A stretch of 64,000 nt of DNA from Falsiroseomonas bella (GTDB taxonomy: Bacteria > Pseudomonadota > Alphaproteobacteria > Acetobacterales > Acetobacteraceae). Within the stretch, counting starts at the first letter, position 1, and every line of letters begins with the position of its first letter. The stretch is taken from positions 178,246 to 242,245 of the forward strand of contig NZ_QGNA01000007.1 of assembly GCF_003173615.1 (NCBI RefSeq), in the 5' to 3' direction. This document shows, in pieces, positions 23,736-31,375 of the stretch. The notes under the pieces were generated by a model. It saw only the letters and a program-made list of their open reading frames with translations. It made no database searches and was not told the DNA's origin. Both the position numbers and the translations under genes were made by a program.

Positions 23736-24832
23736 GCCGGCAGGCCCATGGCGCGGGCGGCGGGCTTGCTGAGCCACCGGCCAGCGAGACCACAGGCGCT
23801 GCAGGTCAGGCCATAAGGGTGCGGCCCTTTGCCGGGCCCGATCGCGTAGGCGTTGGTGCCGCAGCGGTTGCAGGGACCGTGTGGAACGAACTGGGACGCT
23901 GGTTCCTGCGGCACGCCGTCGCGCCACGCGCTGCCATCCAGCAGGCGGTAGCTGACCCAATCCTCGCCGGCGTCGACCTGCTCGCCCTGCACCAGGTCGG
24001 GAATGTAGAGATGCGCGGCGCAGCCGGCCTCCTGCTCCCGGCGAGTGACAGGCGTGCCGTGCCGCGTGCAGTGCCAACCGCCCTCGGCAACCGGCGAGGC
24101 GTGCAGGCAGGAGCGGCAGTGGCGTTCGGGTGCTGCGCCCTCGTGGCAGACGGCGTGATGGTCGCAGAAGCGGCATTCCCACCAGGCGGGATCCTCGCTG
24201 ATCCGCGCTGGCGGGCGCCCCGCGCCGATCACCCGCTGCGCCTTCGCGACCAGCCGCAGTCCGGTCTCGGCATCGCGCCGGATGCGCTCCTGGTAGAGCT
24301 CATCCGTGTCCTTGTTCACCGCGAGATAGAAGGCGCGATCGATGGCGGCGAGATGCATGTAGGCCTGCATCTGCGCGAAGTGCAGCGGCTTGGCCTTCTC
24401 CACACCCTCCGCCGTGAGCTTGGCGAAGGATTTGGTGCTGTGCGTCTTGAACTCGACGACGTGCCAGGCGGAGGGCGCTTCAATGAAGCCTTTCGCCACG
24501 GCGTCCATGTTGCCGCCGAAGTGCCCGCTGCTATCGCGCAGCCGCCACTGGCGGCCGTTGTCGGGATCGACCTCCAGGACGGTGACGCCGATGCGCCGCA
24601 GATTGGCGACGAAACGCGCCTCGGCGAGATTGCCGGTCTCGAACAGGCGCAGCAGCCGCCCCGTGTGCCGCGCGCGGGACGCCCAGCGGAAGGAATACCA
24701 GAGGGCGCGCTCGCAGCCGGTGCCGATCAGGGAGGCACCGAGATGCTCGCGCCAACCGGCATCGGCGGTGGCCTCGTAGGCAGCGAAGATGGCATCGACG
24801 GTCGGACAGGAAGGGGGTGGCAGCGCGGCCAT
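23732..24832 (-). CDS. PD-(D/E)XK nuclease, Cas4-like, with zinc cysteines
   Basis: A 366-residue protein with the PD-(D/E)XK nuclease pattern: SLIGTGCERALWYSFRWA near the N-terminus, FGGNMDAVAKGF (Asp), HVVEFKTHSTKSF (Glu-x-Lys) and HFAQMQAYMHLA. CRFCDHHAVCHEGAAPERHC adds cysteines as in Cas4/AddB iron-sulfur or zinc clusters; another CxxC pair (CNRC...CSAC) lies near the end. It likely acts as an exonuclease for recombination together with the DUF669 and ATPase genes. Start is chosen at 24832 (GGGA 7 bp upstream); 24844 is possible. Confidence 0.8.
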   Translation of the reverse strand: MAALPPPSCPTVDAIFAAYEATADAGWREHLGASLIGTGCERALWYSFRWASRARHTGRLLRLFETGNLAEARFVANLRRIGVTVLEVDPDNGRQWRLRDSSGHFGGNMDAVAKGFIEAPSAWHVVEFKTHSTKSFAKLTAEGVEKAKPLHFAQMQAYMHLAAIDRAFYLAVNKDTDELYQERIRRDAETGLRLVAKAQRVIGAGRPPARISEDPAWWECRFCDHHAVCHEGAAPERHCRSCLHASPVAEGGWHCTRHGTPVTRREQEAGCAAHLYIPDLVQGEQVDAGEDWVSYRLLDGSAWRDGVPQEPASQFVPHGPCNRCGTNAYAIGPGKGPHPYGLTCSACGLAGRWLSKPAARAMGLPA

Positions 24833-24905
24833 GACAGGTCCCATGTGCAAGAGGGAGCAGCCGGCGAGCAGCGCCCGCCGGCAGGAGGGTCAAGGACGGC
24901 GCGTG

Positions 24906-25466
24906 TCAGCCGGTCCGCCGCCAGGGCGGCACGGTGCTGTTGGCCGGGCGTGACGGCGCCGATGCCTGTGGGGCGGGAACGCTGGGCACCTGCGGCGGCG
25001 CCTGCGGGCGCGGCATGGGCCCCGCGGGGGCGGGGCGTGCTGCGGGACCGCCATCGGGACGTTCATAGCCGCCGATCCGGTTCCGGGCTTTCTGCCAGAC
25101 CCCGTGTTTGTCGTTGCCCTCCGGCTCGTACTTCACCGTCACGCGCATGGGCTTGAAATGCAGCTGTTCGCTGTCCGACACCTGCATCTGGCCAGTGGCA
25201 TGGCAGATCGCCGAGAGCGTGCGCTGTGCGATCTCCATGGTCTGGCTGTTCGGGTTCACCAGGTTCAGCTGGTCCCACAGCTTGCGATGGGCGTGCGGGC
25301 CGTCGAGGATCTCGAGGGTCAGCTTCAGCATCTGGCCATCGCCCGCCCGGGTCGCGGCCATCTCGCTCTCGACGATCTGTGCCCGGTACTTCCCCGCCGG
25401 GAGCGGCTCGAAGGGCTTCGCCGGCTCAACGCTGCCGGCGTCAAAGGTGCCATTGAGAAGGGCCAT
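24906..25466 (-). CDS. DUF669 family protein (likely single-strand DNA-binding role)
   Basis: A 186-residue protein with the DUF669 pattern: MALLNGTFDAGSVEPAKPFE, LPAGKYRAQIVESEM, DGQMLKLTLEILDGPHAHRK and AQRTLSAICHATGQM. The C-terminal 45 residues are Pro/Ala-rich and end PPWRRTG, a tail shape reminiscent of SSB-like proteins. DUF669 genes sit beside phage recombinases, and single-strand binding or annealing support is presumed. It lies 3 bp after the RecA-like ATPase gene. Confidence 0.8.
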   Translation of the reverse strand: MALLNGTFDAGSVEPAKPFEPLPAGKYRAQIVESEMAATRAGDGQMLKLTLEILDGPHAHRKLWDQLNLVNPNSQTMEIAQRTLSAICHATGQMQVSDSEQLHFKPMRVTVKYEPEGNDKHGVWQKARNRIGGYERPDGGPAARPAPAGPMPRPQAPPQVPSVPAPQASAPSRPANSTVPPWRRTG

Positions 25467-25469
25467 GGC

Positions 25470-26261
25470 TCAGCTCCTGTCGTCGGGGGTGGGGGTGGCA
25501 GCAGCAGCGCTACCGCCGGCGTAGAACGGGATGCCGGCGGCAAAGTCGGGCCAGGAGAGCGGCAGCGTCTCCGGCAGGCCAAAGCGGTTCTTGGCGAGGA
25601 AGGCCGGTCGTTCCACGGTGTGCAGCAGGCGGTCGCCGCCGCTGACGCCGCGCACGACCTTCTTGCCGAAGCCGGCATCCGACTTCAGGGTGGTGATGCG
25701 GTAGTTGGCAAAGAGCACGGCATCGACGTGCTCCTGCACCAACGCTGAGGCCCGCACGTGCAGCTTGGGTTGATAACGGTCGTAGGGCTCGGTTTCCGGG
25801 CTGTCGAAGCGCTTGATCTCTGCGTGGGCCAGCAGGATCACCGCCATGCCGCGCTCGTCGCGCAGCGCGTTCAGCCCCTCCAGGACCGCGCGCCAATTGT
25901 CGAGCGCGGCGAGATAGCCCTTACCGTAGCCGAAGGCCTCGATGTTCGGTTGGTTGTGCTGCTGCGCCGTGTGCTGCCAGATCAGCGGCTCCAGCCAGTC
26001 GAGGCTGTCGACCACGACGGTTTGGAACGTGTGGTCCTCGTCGTAGAGGCTGCCGATCGCCTGCATCACATCGTGGAAGCTGCGCAGCAGACCGAAGGTG
26101 GGCACGGCGATGCTGCCGAGCCCATCCTCGGTCTGCACGACGATCGGATTGGGCGCTTCGGTGGCAAAGGTGGTCTTGCCGATGCCGGCGACGCCGTAGC
26201 CGAGGATGCGCGGCGGACGGGTGTCACCACCTCGGCGCAGGGATGCGAGGGAGATTGCCAT
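25470..26261 (-). CDS. RecA-like AAA ATPase (Sak4-type, AAA_24)
   Basis: A 263-residue ATPase starting MAISLASLRRGGDTRPPRIL. Walker A is GVAGIGKTTFA (about residues 23-33) and Walker B TVVVDSLDWLE (about 81-91); GMAVILLAHAEIKRF follows in a RecA-like core. Sak4-type single-strand annealing recombinases and AAA_24 proteins share this layout, and the neighbouring DUF669 and Cas4-like nuclease support a phage recombination module. ATG 26261 overlaps the previous stop by one base (TGATG). Confidence 0.85.
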   Translation of the reverse strand: MAISLASLRRGGDTRPPRILGYGVAGIGKTTFATEAPNPIVVQTEDGLGSIAVPTFGLLRSFHDVMQAIGSLYDEDHTFQTVVVDSLDWLEPLIWQHTAQQHNQPNIEAFGYGKGYLAALDNWRAVLEGLNALRDERGMAVILLAHAEIKRFDSPETEPYDRYQPKLHVRASALVQEHVDAVLFANYRITTLKSDAGFGKKVVRGVSGGDRLLHTVERPAFLAKNRFGLPETLPLSWPDFAAGIPFYAGGSAAAATPTPDDRS

Positions 26262-26461
26262 CAATGCATCTCCGGCTTCGTGTCGGGGCTAGCGGCGCGG
26301 GGATTGGCCTTGATCACGTCGACCGCGATCTCTCCACCGGCGCGGGCGACCGCCTCGGCAAAGCCGTCCAGGGTCTGCTCGAAGGCGGCGACGCCCTTGG
26401 CACGGGCGATGGCGTCGCCCGTGAGCGGGATCGCGACGCGGATGCGCAACTCGTGGGCCAT
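26261..26461 (-). CDS. Hypothetical protein, 66 aa
   Basis: A 66-residue protein from ATG 26461 (MAHELRIRVAIPLTGDAIAR) with a helix AFEQTLDGFAEAVARAGGEI. It begins 2 bp after the upstream stop and ends in overlap with the ATPase start. No family recognised. It belongs to the recombination block by position. Confidence 0.55.
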   Translation of the reverse strand: MAHELRIRVAIPLTGDAIARAKGVAAFEQTLDGFAEAVARAGGEIAVDVIKANPRAASPDTKPEMH

Positions 26462-26463
26462 GC

Positions 26464-26937
26464 TTACCACTCCACCTGTTCGAGGCTGTAGGACGGGCGG
26501 CCGGTGCCGACGGTGCGGGCGGGCTGGAACAACGCCTGCAACTTCGGCGGCCAGGCGGTGAAGCGGCTCTCGGCGACCTTGATCTCGGTCGCGACGTAGT
26601 CGTACGGATCCTCGCCCCAGCCCCGGATGGCCTCGACTGCGCCGGCGAGCCGCGCCTGGTCCCATTCCACGCGCTTGGGTAGGTCGGCGGTGATCTCGAA
26701 GCCGGCGTCGAGGAAGCGCACCCGGCCGGTGTCCTTGCCCTCGGCCTGACGGCGCTCGATGGCGATGGCGCCATAGCGGCGGTGCAGGGCATCGCTCAGC
26801 AGGTCCGACACATGCTTGGCGTCGGCGCGCAGCGCCGCGGCATCCTCCAGCAGCAGGGCGAGATGGGCGGGTGGCAGGCGGGCGGCCTGGCCGGCATCCA
26901 TGCCGCGCAGATCAGCCAAGGTGGTTCGGTTGCTCAT
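26464..26937 (-). CDS. Hypothetical phage protein, 157 aa
   Basis: A 157-residue protein. Its N-terminal half is helical (LADLRGMDAGQAARLPPAHL, LLEDAAALRADAKHVSDLLS) and its second half has RVEWDQARLAGAVEAIRGWG, then VAESRFTAWPPKLQALFQPA. This type recurs directly upstream of Sak4/DUF669 genes in alphaproteobacterial prophages, so a role with the recombinase is plausible. GGAG precedes ATG 26937. No named family. Confidence 0.6.
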   Translation of the reverse strand: MSNRTTLADLRGMDAGQAARLPPAHLALLLEDAAALRADAKHVSDLLSDALHRRYGAIAIERRQAEGKDTGRVRFLDAGFEITADLPKRVEWDQARLAGAVEAIRGWGEDPYDYVATEIKVAESRFTAWPPKLQALFQPARTVGTGRPSYSLEQVEW

Positions 26938-26962
26938 TCAGGGGGTCTCCGGCGCAGATGGG

Positions 26963-27097
26963 TCAGGGGATCGAGGCGAGGCCGACGGCCCAGCACAGGG
27001 CGAGGAAGCCACCGGCGAGGGCGGCGCCACCGGCGGCGGTGCGGGCGAGGTCGCGCGCACGAGCGAGGCGACGAGGGTGAGGAATGCAGCGGCTCAT
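26963..27097 (-). CDS. Small membrane protein, 44 aa
   Basis: ATG 27097 overlaps the nuclease gene stop as ATGA and gives MSRCIPHPRRLARARDLART followed by one hydrophobic helix (AAGGAALAGGFLALCWAVG) and a short end, stop at 26963-26965. The basic N-terminus plus a single membrane segment suggests an inner-membrane protein. It is a short but well-coupled frame in an otherwise unexplained gap of the operon. Role unknown. Confidence 0.5.
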   Translation of the reverse strand: MSRCIPHPRRLARARDLARTAAGGAALAGGFLALCWAVGLASIP

Positions 27098-27522
27098 GCA
27101 GCCTCGCGCGCGATGGCGTCGGTCGGTGGGAGTGGGCCGTGCTCGGCGTCACGACGGCGGGCGCAGCGGTTGGCGTCGCCATCCGGCTCCGCCTGCACAG
27201 TGCTGAGGCTGACGATCTCCATCCAGACATGCATCGGCACCACCACCAGGGGTGTCGCGCGATCGCGCATCAGGAACAGCGCGTCGTTGCTGCCGAGCCA
27301 GCGCTCCAGCGTGCGGAATCCGCTGCCCTCGCCGCGCGCCTTCACCTCGGCCTTGAGCGGCTCGGCGCCGCGCACATAGAGGTCGACGTCGGCGCCGTTG
27401 CCGCGATAATGCAGCGCCCCCGAGAGCGGCACACGCTCGGCTCGGATGCCGCACTTGCGATGGAGATCGACGATAGCCCGCTCGCGGCGCAGCCCCTTGT
27501 CGCGGGAGGCCTTGCCCATCAT
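27094..27522 (-). CDS. Holliday junction resolvase-like PD-(D/E)XK nuclease
   Basis: A 142-residue protein with GKASRDKGLRRERAIVDLHR (N-terminal conserved E), then LHYRGNGADVDLYV (Asp) and LKAEVKARGEGSGF (Glu-x-Lys), the PD-(D/E)XK core of phage and archaeal Hjc-like resolvases. It then has ALFLMRDRATPLVVVPMHVW. It probably resolves recombination or replication junctions before packaging. ATG 27522 overlaps the previous stop as ATGA. The C-terminal 25 residues look unstructured. Confidence 0.75.
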   Translation of the reverse strand: MMGKASRDKGLRRERAIVDLHRKCGIRAERVPLSGALHYRGNGADVDLYVRGAEPLKAEVKARGEGSGFRTLERWLGSNDALFLMRDRATPLVVVPMHVWMEIVSLSTVQAEPDGDANRCARRRDAEHGPLPPTDAIAREAA

Positions 27523-27893
27523 GCGGCCTCCGCCAGCATCAACTGCGGAGCGGCCAGCGCGCGCGCGCTGCGGGCGCTGAGGGGACGCTTGCGAACCACC
27601 AGTAGATAGGCGAAGCACGCCTCGCCAATCCGGCGCTGCAGCAGGTCCGCCCAGCCCGCGACCGCCAGCCGCCAAGCCCGCGATGCAAGGGCGTTCAGCT
27701 CGTCGCGCTGCTCCGGCGTGAGCATGGTGGCGAGCCGGTCACGATCCCGCGCCAGCATCCCGATGTGGTAGACGATCGCCGTACCGGGCAGGGCGCTGGC
27801 AAGGCGGTCATGCAGTTCGTTCTCGGTGCTCACGGCACCGCCTCGAGTAGTGAACGGCGTCACGGTGGAGGAGGCTGGGTGCTCAATGCGCAT
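27519..27893 (-). CDS. Hypothetical protein, about 124 aa
   Basis: A helical protein containing STENELHDRLASALPGTAIV and LTPEQRDELNALASRAWRLA, then RIGEACFAYLLVVRKRPLSA. Start is unsettled: ATG 27893 overlaps the sigma-like gene stop by 11 bp and has AAGGA upstream; GTG 27833 would give 104 residues. No family recognised. It sits between the sigma-like gene and the resolvase gene. Confidence 0.5.
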   Translation of the reverse strand: MRIEHPASSTVTPFTTRGGAVSTENELHDRLASALPGTAIVYHIGMLARDRDRLATMLTPEQRDELNALASRAWRLAVAGWADLLQRRIGEACFAYLLVVRKRPLSARSARALAAPQLMLAEAA

Positions 27894-28548
27894 CGACGCG
27901 GGTTCCTTTCTGCACATGGTCCGGCATCTCCTCTCTACGGATCGGGACGCGGCTTTTTCTCAGGGGGGTCGCAGCGCTCGCGGCGCGCGCCGAGGTGTCG
28001 CGCATCAGCCGCAGCCCGGCGGCGTGCAGCCAGCAGCGCAGCTCGGCCATCGTGCGGTAGAACGCAGCGCAGGATTCCGGTGACTGCCGCTGTGCGTCGG
28101 CGATGTCGTCCGTATTGCGGAGCAGCGCGAGCAGTCGGCCGCAGGGCGCGGGCATGTCGGCGCCGACGCGGGCGAGGTCGAGCCGCAGGTCGTGGTCGAC
28201 CTCGTCGCGCTGCGTGACGGAGCTGCCCACCGGGAAAGCATCGAGATCGACGTGAACATGCGCAGGATGGACGCCGGCACGCTGCAGCCGGACGCGATCC
28301 GCGACCACGTGCCGGGCCAAGAGGGTCGCGAAAGCGTCCCACGGCGCACGTTCCGGCTCGAAGCGCGCGGCGCGCTCCAGCATGGAGAGCAGGATGTCCT
28401 GGCGCAGATCGTCCCGATCGCTGCGCGAAAGGCTCAGCCGACGGGCACCGCGGCACGCGTAACGGTGGGCGATGGCGATGCTGGCGGCGAGGCGGTCAGG
28501 GTCCCAGCAGGCAGGCTGAATTACGTGTCGGGGGGCTTGCGTGGCCAT
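27883..28548 (-). CDS. Sigma-70-like (ECF type) factor
   Basis: A 221-residue protein resembling sigma region 2: SIAIAHRYACRGARRLSLSR, then DRDDLRQDILLSMLERAARF and PWDAFATLLARHVVADRVR, where region 2 contacts core RNA polymerase and the -10 element. The region-4-like part (LLALLRNTDDIADAQRQSPE) is divergent. It is the first gene of the leftward phage operon and has GGAG in CCGGAGACCAAC before ATG 28548. It may redirect polymerase to later phage promoters; this is inference. It could instead be a degenerate HTH protein. Confidence 0.6.
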   Translation of the reverse strand: MATQAPRHVIQPACWDPDRLAASIAIAHRYACRGARRLSLSRSDRDDLRQDILLSMLERAARFEPERAPWDAFATLLARHVVADRVRLQRAGVHPAHVHVDLDAFPVGSSVTQRDEVDHDLRLDLARVGADMPAPCGRLLALLRNTDDIADAQRQSPESCAAFYRTMAELRCWLHAAGLRLMRDTSARAASAATPLRKSRVPIRREEMPDHVQKGTRVDAH

Positions 28549-28637
28549 GTTGGTCTCCGGCGTCGGGTGGGGTGTTGCGACGCCGGGACCGGAGCACGGC
28601 CGGGGCAGATCAATTGAACAGCAAAGGCAGGAATTCC

Positions 28638-28667
28638 TGGTCAGCAATCTCGCCGAATTGCTGACCA
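28638..28667. promoter_or_regulatory. Perfect inverted repeat, candidate repressor operator
   Basis: TGGTCAGCAAT and ATTGCTGACCA form perfect 11-bp arms with an 8-bp spacer. The site is 90 bp upstream of the leftward sigma-like gene. It lacks a U-tract, so a binding site for the XRE regulator encoded nearby is more likely than a terminator. Confidence 0.6.
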
Positions 28668-28781
28668 ACGGCCGAGGCCGGCCGATGCTGGGTTTCCTGG
28701 TGGCGGGGCGCCGGCCGCGAGATCGATGCGAAGATTTATTGACCGGATAATTGTCCGCGCGCTGGACTCAGCGCTGATGGA

Positions 28782-28796
28782 GAACATAAACAGAAC
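28782..28796. promoter_or_regulatory. Perfect alphaproteobacterial LexA (SOS) box, GAAC-N7-GAAC
   Basis: GAACATAAACAGAAC matches the consensus at all eight defined bases and ends 43 bp before the ImmA/IrrE start codon. Binding of host LexA here would hold the ImmA-XRE operon off until DNA damage. Confidence 0.75.
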
Positions 28797-28839
28797 ATAC
28801 GCCTTGCGCCGACGCATAAATCCCCCAGAGGCCCCGCCA

Positions 28840-29571
28840 ATGTCTCTCGCCCTGTCCTATCCCCACGATCCCGCCACCGGCGTGCCGCGCCCCCTCGTTT
28901 CCGAAGCCGTCTGGGCGGTGGCCGCGCAGCTTCGTGCAGTCGTCGCCCGCGCCGCCTCGCCCTGGGCGCTGAGCACCAACGCCCTCGTGGCGGCCGTCGC
29001 GCAGTTGGAGGTGAACGGACGGCGCATCGCTTCGGCCTGGGATTTCGGCCAGCCTGTCCATGATACCTCGGGGCGGCAGGTGCTCGGGGTGTTCGAGACG
29101 GATCCCTCGACGCCGGGCCTCGCCCTGGTGTCCGTGAATCGCCGGCTGATCGGAGACCGGCCCGATCTCGAGCTCAGCACGGTGGCACATGAGGTCGGCC
29201 ACATCGTGTTCGATGCGCCGCCCTCGGTCGCAGAACCGACGCGGCGGTACCGCTCCGTGACAGTCGGGCCGAACTGCCTGGACGGCGCCTCGGCGCGCGC
29301 GGAGCGACGCGCCAATGAGTTCATGGGCGCGTTGCTGGTACCGCCGCGGCAGCTGCACCTGCGGCTGGTGGCGCGAGCGCGAAGCGAAAGGCTTCCGATG
29401 GTGCATGCACCGCATCGCGGCCGGCCGGGCAGCCGTGTGCTGCCCGCCTCGACGCCGCCAGATGCGCTGGCCGGCCTGACCGCCGCGCTCGCCGGCGATT
29501 TCGGCGTGTCGGATCGGTTCATCGCGGTCCGGCTGCGGCGCTACCGGTTGATTGCGGGAGATGTGCCGTGA
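28840..29571 (+). CDS. ImmA/IrrE family metallopeptidase
   Basis: A 243-residue protein with a zinc peptidase core: LELSTVAHEVGHIVF holds HEVGH (HExxH; about residues 124-128), and later ARAERRANEFMGALLVPPRQ gives the third zinc ligand Glu in the usual RxxEFxxALL-type helix. ImmA proteins cleave XRE repressors to trigger excision of mobile elements, and an XRE gene follows directly with its GTG overlapping this stop. ATG 28840 is selected over upstream starts because it lies after the LexA-type box and matches the family N-terminus. C-terminal part (residues 195-235) contains a helical DUF955-type end. Confidence 0.8.
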   Translation: MSLALSYPHDPATGVPRPLVSEAVWAVAAQLRAVVARAASPWALSTNALVAAVAQLEVNGRRIASAWDFGQPVHDTSGRQVLGVFETDPSTPGLALVSVNRRLIGDRPDLELSTVAHEVGHIVFDAPPSVAEPTRRYRSVTVGPNCLDGASARAERRANEFMGALLVPPRQLHLRLVARARSERLPMVHAPHRGRPGSRVLPASTPPDALAGLTAALAGDFGVSDRFIAVRLRRYRLIAGDVP

Positions 29572-29849
29572 GCTTCGGCGGCGTCATTCGCGAGCGGCGC
29601 ATCGCGCTCAACATCGGGCTGGTCGATATGTCGGAGCGCCTCGGCATCTCCGCCCCCTACCTCTCCCGCATCGAGCGCGGGCTGGAGAGCCCGCCGCGGG
29701 ATGAGCTGATCGAACGCGCGGCGGCGATCCTCGGGCTGCAGATGGACGATCTGTTCGTAGTGGCGCGGCGCCTGCCGCCGGATATGCGCGACGACATGGA
29801 GAAGGTGGTACGCGCCTACCGACGGCTACGCGCAATCGGGGGCCGGTGA
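29568..29849 (+). CDS. XRE-family HTH transcriptional regulator
   Basis: A 93-residue protein with a canonical XRE helix-turn-helix: SFGGVIRERRIALNIGLVDM, SERLGISAPYLSRIERGLES and PRDELIERAAAILGLQMDDL, residues about 3-65. It probably represses one of the divergent promoters. Its GTG start overlaps the ImmA/IrrE stop, so peptidase and target are co-translated. The C-terminal tail (PPDMRDDMEKVVRAYRRLRA) is a helix suited to dimer or peptidase contact. Confidence 0.85.
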   Translation: MSFGGVIRERRIALNIGLVDMSERLGISAPYLSRIERGLESPPRDELIERAAAILGLQMDDLFVVARRLPPDMRDDMEKVVRAYRRLRAIGGR

Positions 29850-29853
29850 CGCC

Positions 29854-30615
29854 ATGGCGCGCATGTTCTCGCGGAAGCCATACTACATGCTGGCCGAGGT
29901 ATGCGATCGCTGGTCGCTGAGCATGGCGGACATCACGGCCTATGCTCTTGAGGGCGAACTTGTCGTCTCGATCGCCGTCGGCGGCCTGCCCTTCGCGGTG
30001 AGCGACATCGATCATGAGGACAATGGCCGTCCGTTTCACGTTCCCTGCGGCAAGCGCTGGCATGTCGGCACGATCGATCTGCACAGGATCGAGGCCTTTG
30101 CGGTGCTCGAAGGCCGTGAGGCGGCTGTTGGCCGGTTCCTCTCTCCCACCGGGGAACTGCTGGAGCCGCTGGGCGAGAAGGACGAGCACGCACACATCCT
30201 CGTCAAGCAGGATATCTTGGTGGTGCGGCATGCCGAGCTCGAGCGCTTCGAGGCGGCGCACGCGAAGCTGCCGCCGCTGGAGCACGCCGTGCGCAGCCCG
30301 ACGGCGCCGGAGCGCCGCCGCGGCCGTGGCGCGCCGGTGAAGTATGATTGGGAGGGCGCGCTCTCCGAGGTGATCGTCATCGTCAACGACGAGGGCGTGC
30401 CGCCGACGCAGGAGGAGATGATGGACAAGGTGCGGGACTGGTTCGCCAGGACCGTGGGGCAGGACAACGTCCCCTGCGACACCTCGATCAGGAACCGGGT
30501 GAGCCGCTTCTGGAACCGGATCAAGCCGGATGTCGGCCGGCCCTCGGCGCTGCGCAGCATCCATGACCTGCCGACTGCTCGACCGCCTGAGAAAAAGCGC
30601 CGCGCTGGACCGTAA
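29854..30615 (+). CDS. Hypothetical protein with C-terminal helical region, 253 aa
   Basis: A 253-residue protein 4 bp after the XRE gene. The N-terminal half begins MARMFSRKPYYMLAEVCDRW and has SMADITAYALEGELVVSIAV, which resembles a small excisionase-like or helix-turn-helix module. The second half is basic and helical: RRGRGAPVKYDWEGALSEVI and DTSIRNRVSRFWNRIKPDVG, the last looking like DNA contact. No named family. It is co-transcribed with ImmA and XRE, so a regulatory role is plausible. Confidence 0.6.
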   Translation: MARMFSRKPYYMLAEVCDRWSLSMADITAYALEGELVVSIAVGGLPFAVSDIDHEDNGRPFHVPCGKRWHVGTIDLHRIEAFAVLEGREAAVGRFLSPTGELLEPLGEKDEHAHILVKQDILVVRHAELERFEAAHAKLPPLEHAVRSPTAPERRRGRGAPVKYDWEGALSEVIVIVNDEGVPPTQEEMMDKVRDWFARTVGQDNVPCDTSIRNRVSRFWNRIKPDVGRPSALRSIHDLPTARPPEKKRRAGP

Positions 30616-30647
30616 AGGGGAGGCAGGACAATGCGTGCTGGATCACG

Positions 30648-30860
30648 ATGCCCCTGCCGAACCCGACCAATCACCATCTCCCGCCCCATCTCCGCGAGGT
30701 CTGCGACCTCCTCGCCCGCGGCCTGGTGCGGCTGCGCAGCCGCACTGCCGAGGATCTCGCGCGGGATGCCGCCCAGGTCGAGGAGCATGGAGACGTTCGC
30801 CTACACTCGACCGCCAGGCAGCGCCGTCATGCGAACCCCAGGAGAAAGGGAGTCGCATGA
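30648..30860 (+). CDS. Hypothetical protein, 70 aa
   Basis: A 70-residue frame: MPLPNPTNHHLPPHLREVCD, LLARGLVRLRSRTAEDLARD and a basic end HSTARQRRHANPRRKG. Small proteins with this RGLVRLRSR core sit just before DUF2924-recombinase pairs in alphaproteobacterial islands. Its TGA overlaps the DUF2924 ATG (ATGA). ATG 30648 is used; an overlapping frame from 30631 has the better ribosome site but runs into the next gene out of phase and looks spurious. Confidence 0.55.
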   Translation: MPLPNPTNHHLPPHLREVCDLLARGLVRLRSRTAEDLARDAAQVEEHGDVRLHSTARQRRHANPRRKGVA

Positions 30861-31375
30861 CCCGACGATCGACCGCGAAGGCGAGGCAGCACGATGCTGC
30901 GCCGCCGGCGCCCACCATCCCGAAGATCCCGACGACCCAGGTGCTGCCGCGCCTCGCGGCGCTGAAGACCGCGACGATTGCGCAGCTGAAGCAGCAGTGG
31001 CGAGAACTGTTCGGGAAGGAGCCACCGCCGTTCAGCCGCAGCTATATCACCAGCCGGCTCGCCTATCGCATCCAGGAACTCGCCTATGGCGGCCTGAAGC
31101 CGGAGACGCGGGCACGCCTCGAGGCACTCGGTGAGCAATTGGACGGCGGCAACGTCGTGCTCCGACGCATCCGTGCCGATAGCCGGCCACTGCCCGGCAC
31201 GCGGCTGATCCGCGAGCATGATGGCGTGCAGCATGTCGTCACCGTCCGTGCCGATGACTTCGAGTATGAGGGGCGGCCGTATCGGTCGCTGTCTGCCATC
31301 GCCCGGCACATCACCGGCACGCGGTGGAATGGCTGGGCGTTCTTTGGCCTGCGCCAGCCGGGGGGTGGCGCATGA
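30857..31375 (+). CDS. DUF2924 domain protein
   Basis: A 172-residue protein with the DUF2924 pattern: LKTATIAQLKQQWRELFGKE, FSRSYITSRLAYRIQELAYG, GTRLIREHDGVQHVVTVRAD and YRSLSAIARHITGTRWNGWA. DUF2924 genes nearly always precede a large serine recombinase in alphaproteobacterial mobile elements, as here with ATGA overlap. It may be an accessory DNA-binding protein of the recombinase; that role is inferred from linkage. Confidence 0.8.
   Translation: MTRRSTAKARQHDAAPPAPTIPKIPTTQVLPRLAALKTATIAQLKQQWRELFGKEPPPFSRSYITSRLAYRIQELAYGGLKPETRARLEALGEQLDGGNVVLRRIRADSRPLPGTRLIREHDGVQHVVTVRADDFEYEGRPYRSLSAIARHITGTRWNGWAFFGLRQPGGGA

Larger units (their letters stand above)
28549..28839. other. Divergent control region between early operons, 291 bp
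   Basis: No gene is supported. It lies between the leftward replication operon and the rightward ImmA/XRE operon, the usual place of a prophage switch. It holds a perfect palindromic operator candidate (28638-28667) and a perfect LexA-type box (28782-28796). A weak rightward promoter may be TGGACT (28763) with CATAAA (28785), 16 bp apart, the second overlapping the LexA box. Confidence 0.6.

Noticed and set aside
30631..31134. Rightward frame with a good ribosome site at 30631
   Set aside because: It runs out of phase through the well-supported DUF2924 gene and its product is Arg/Pro/Ser-rich without pattern.
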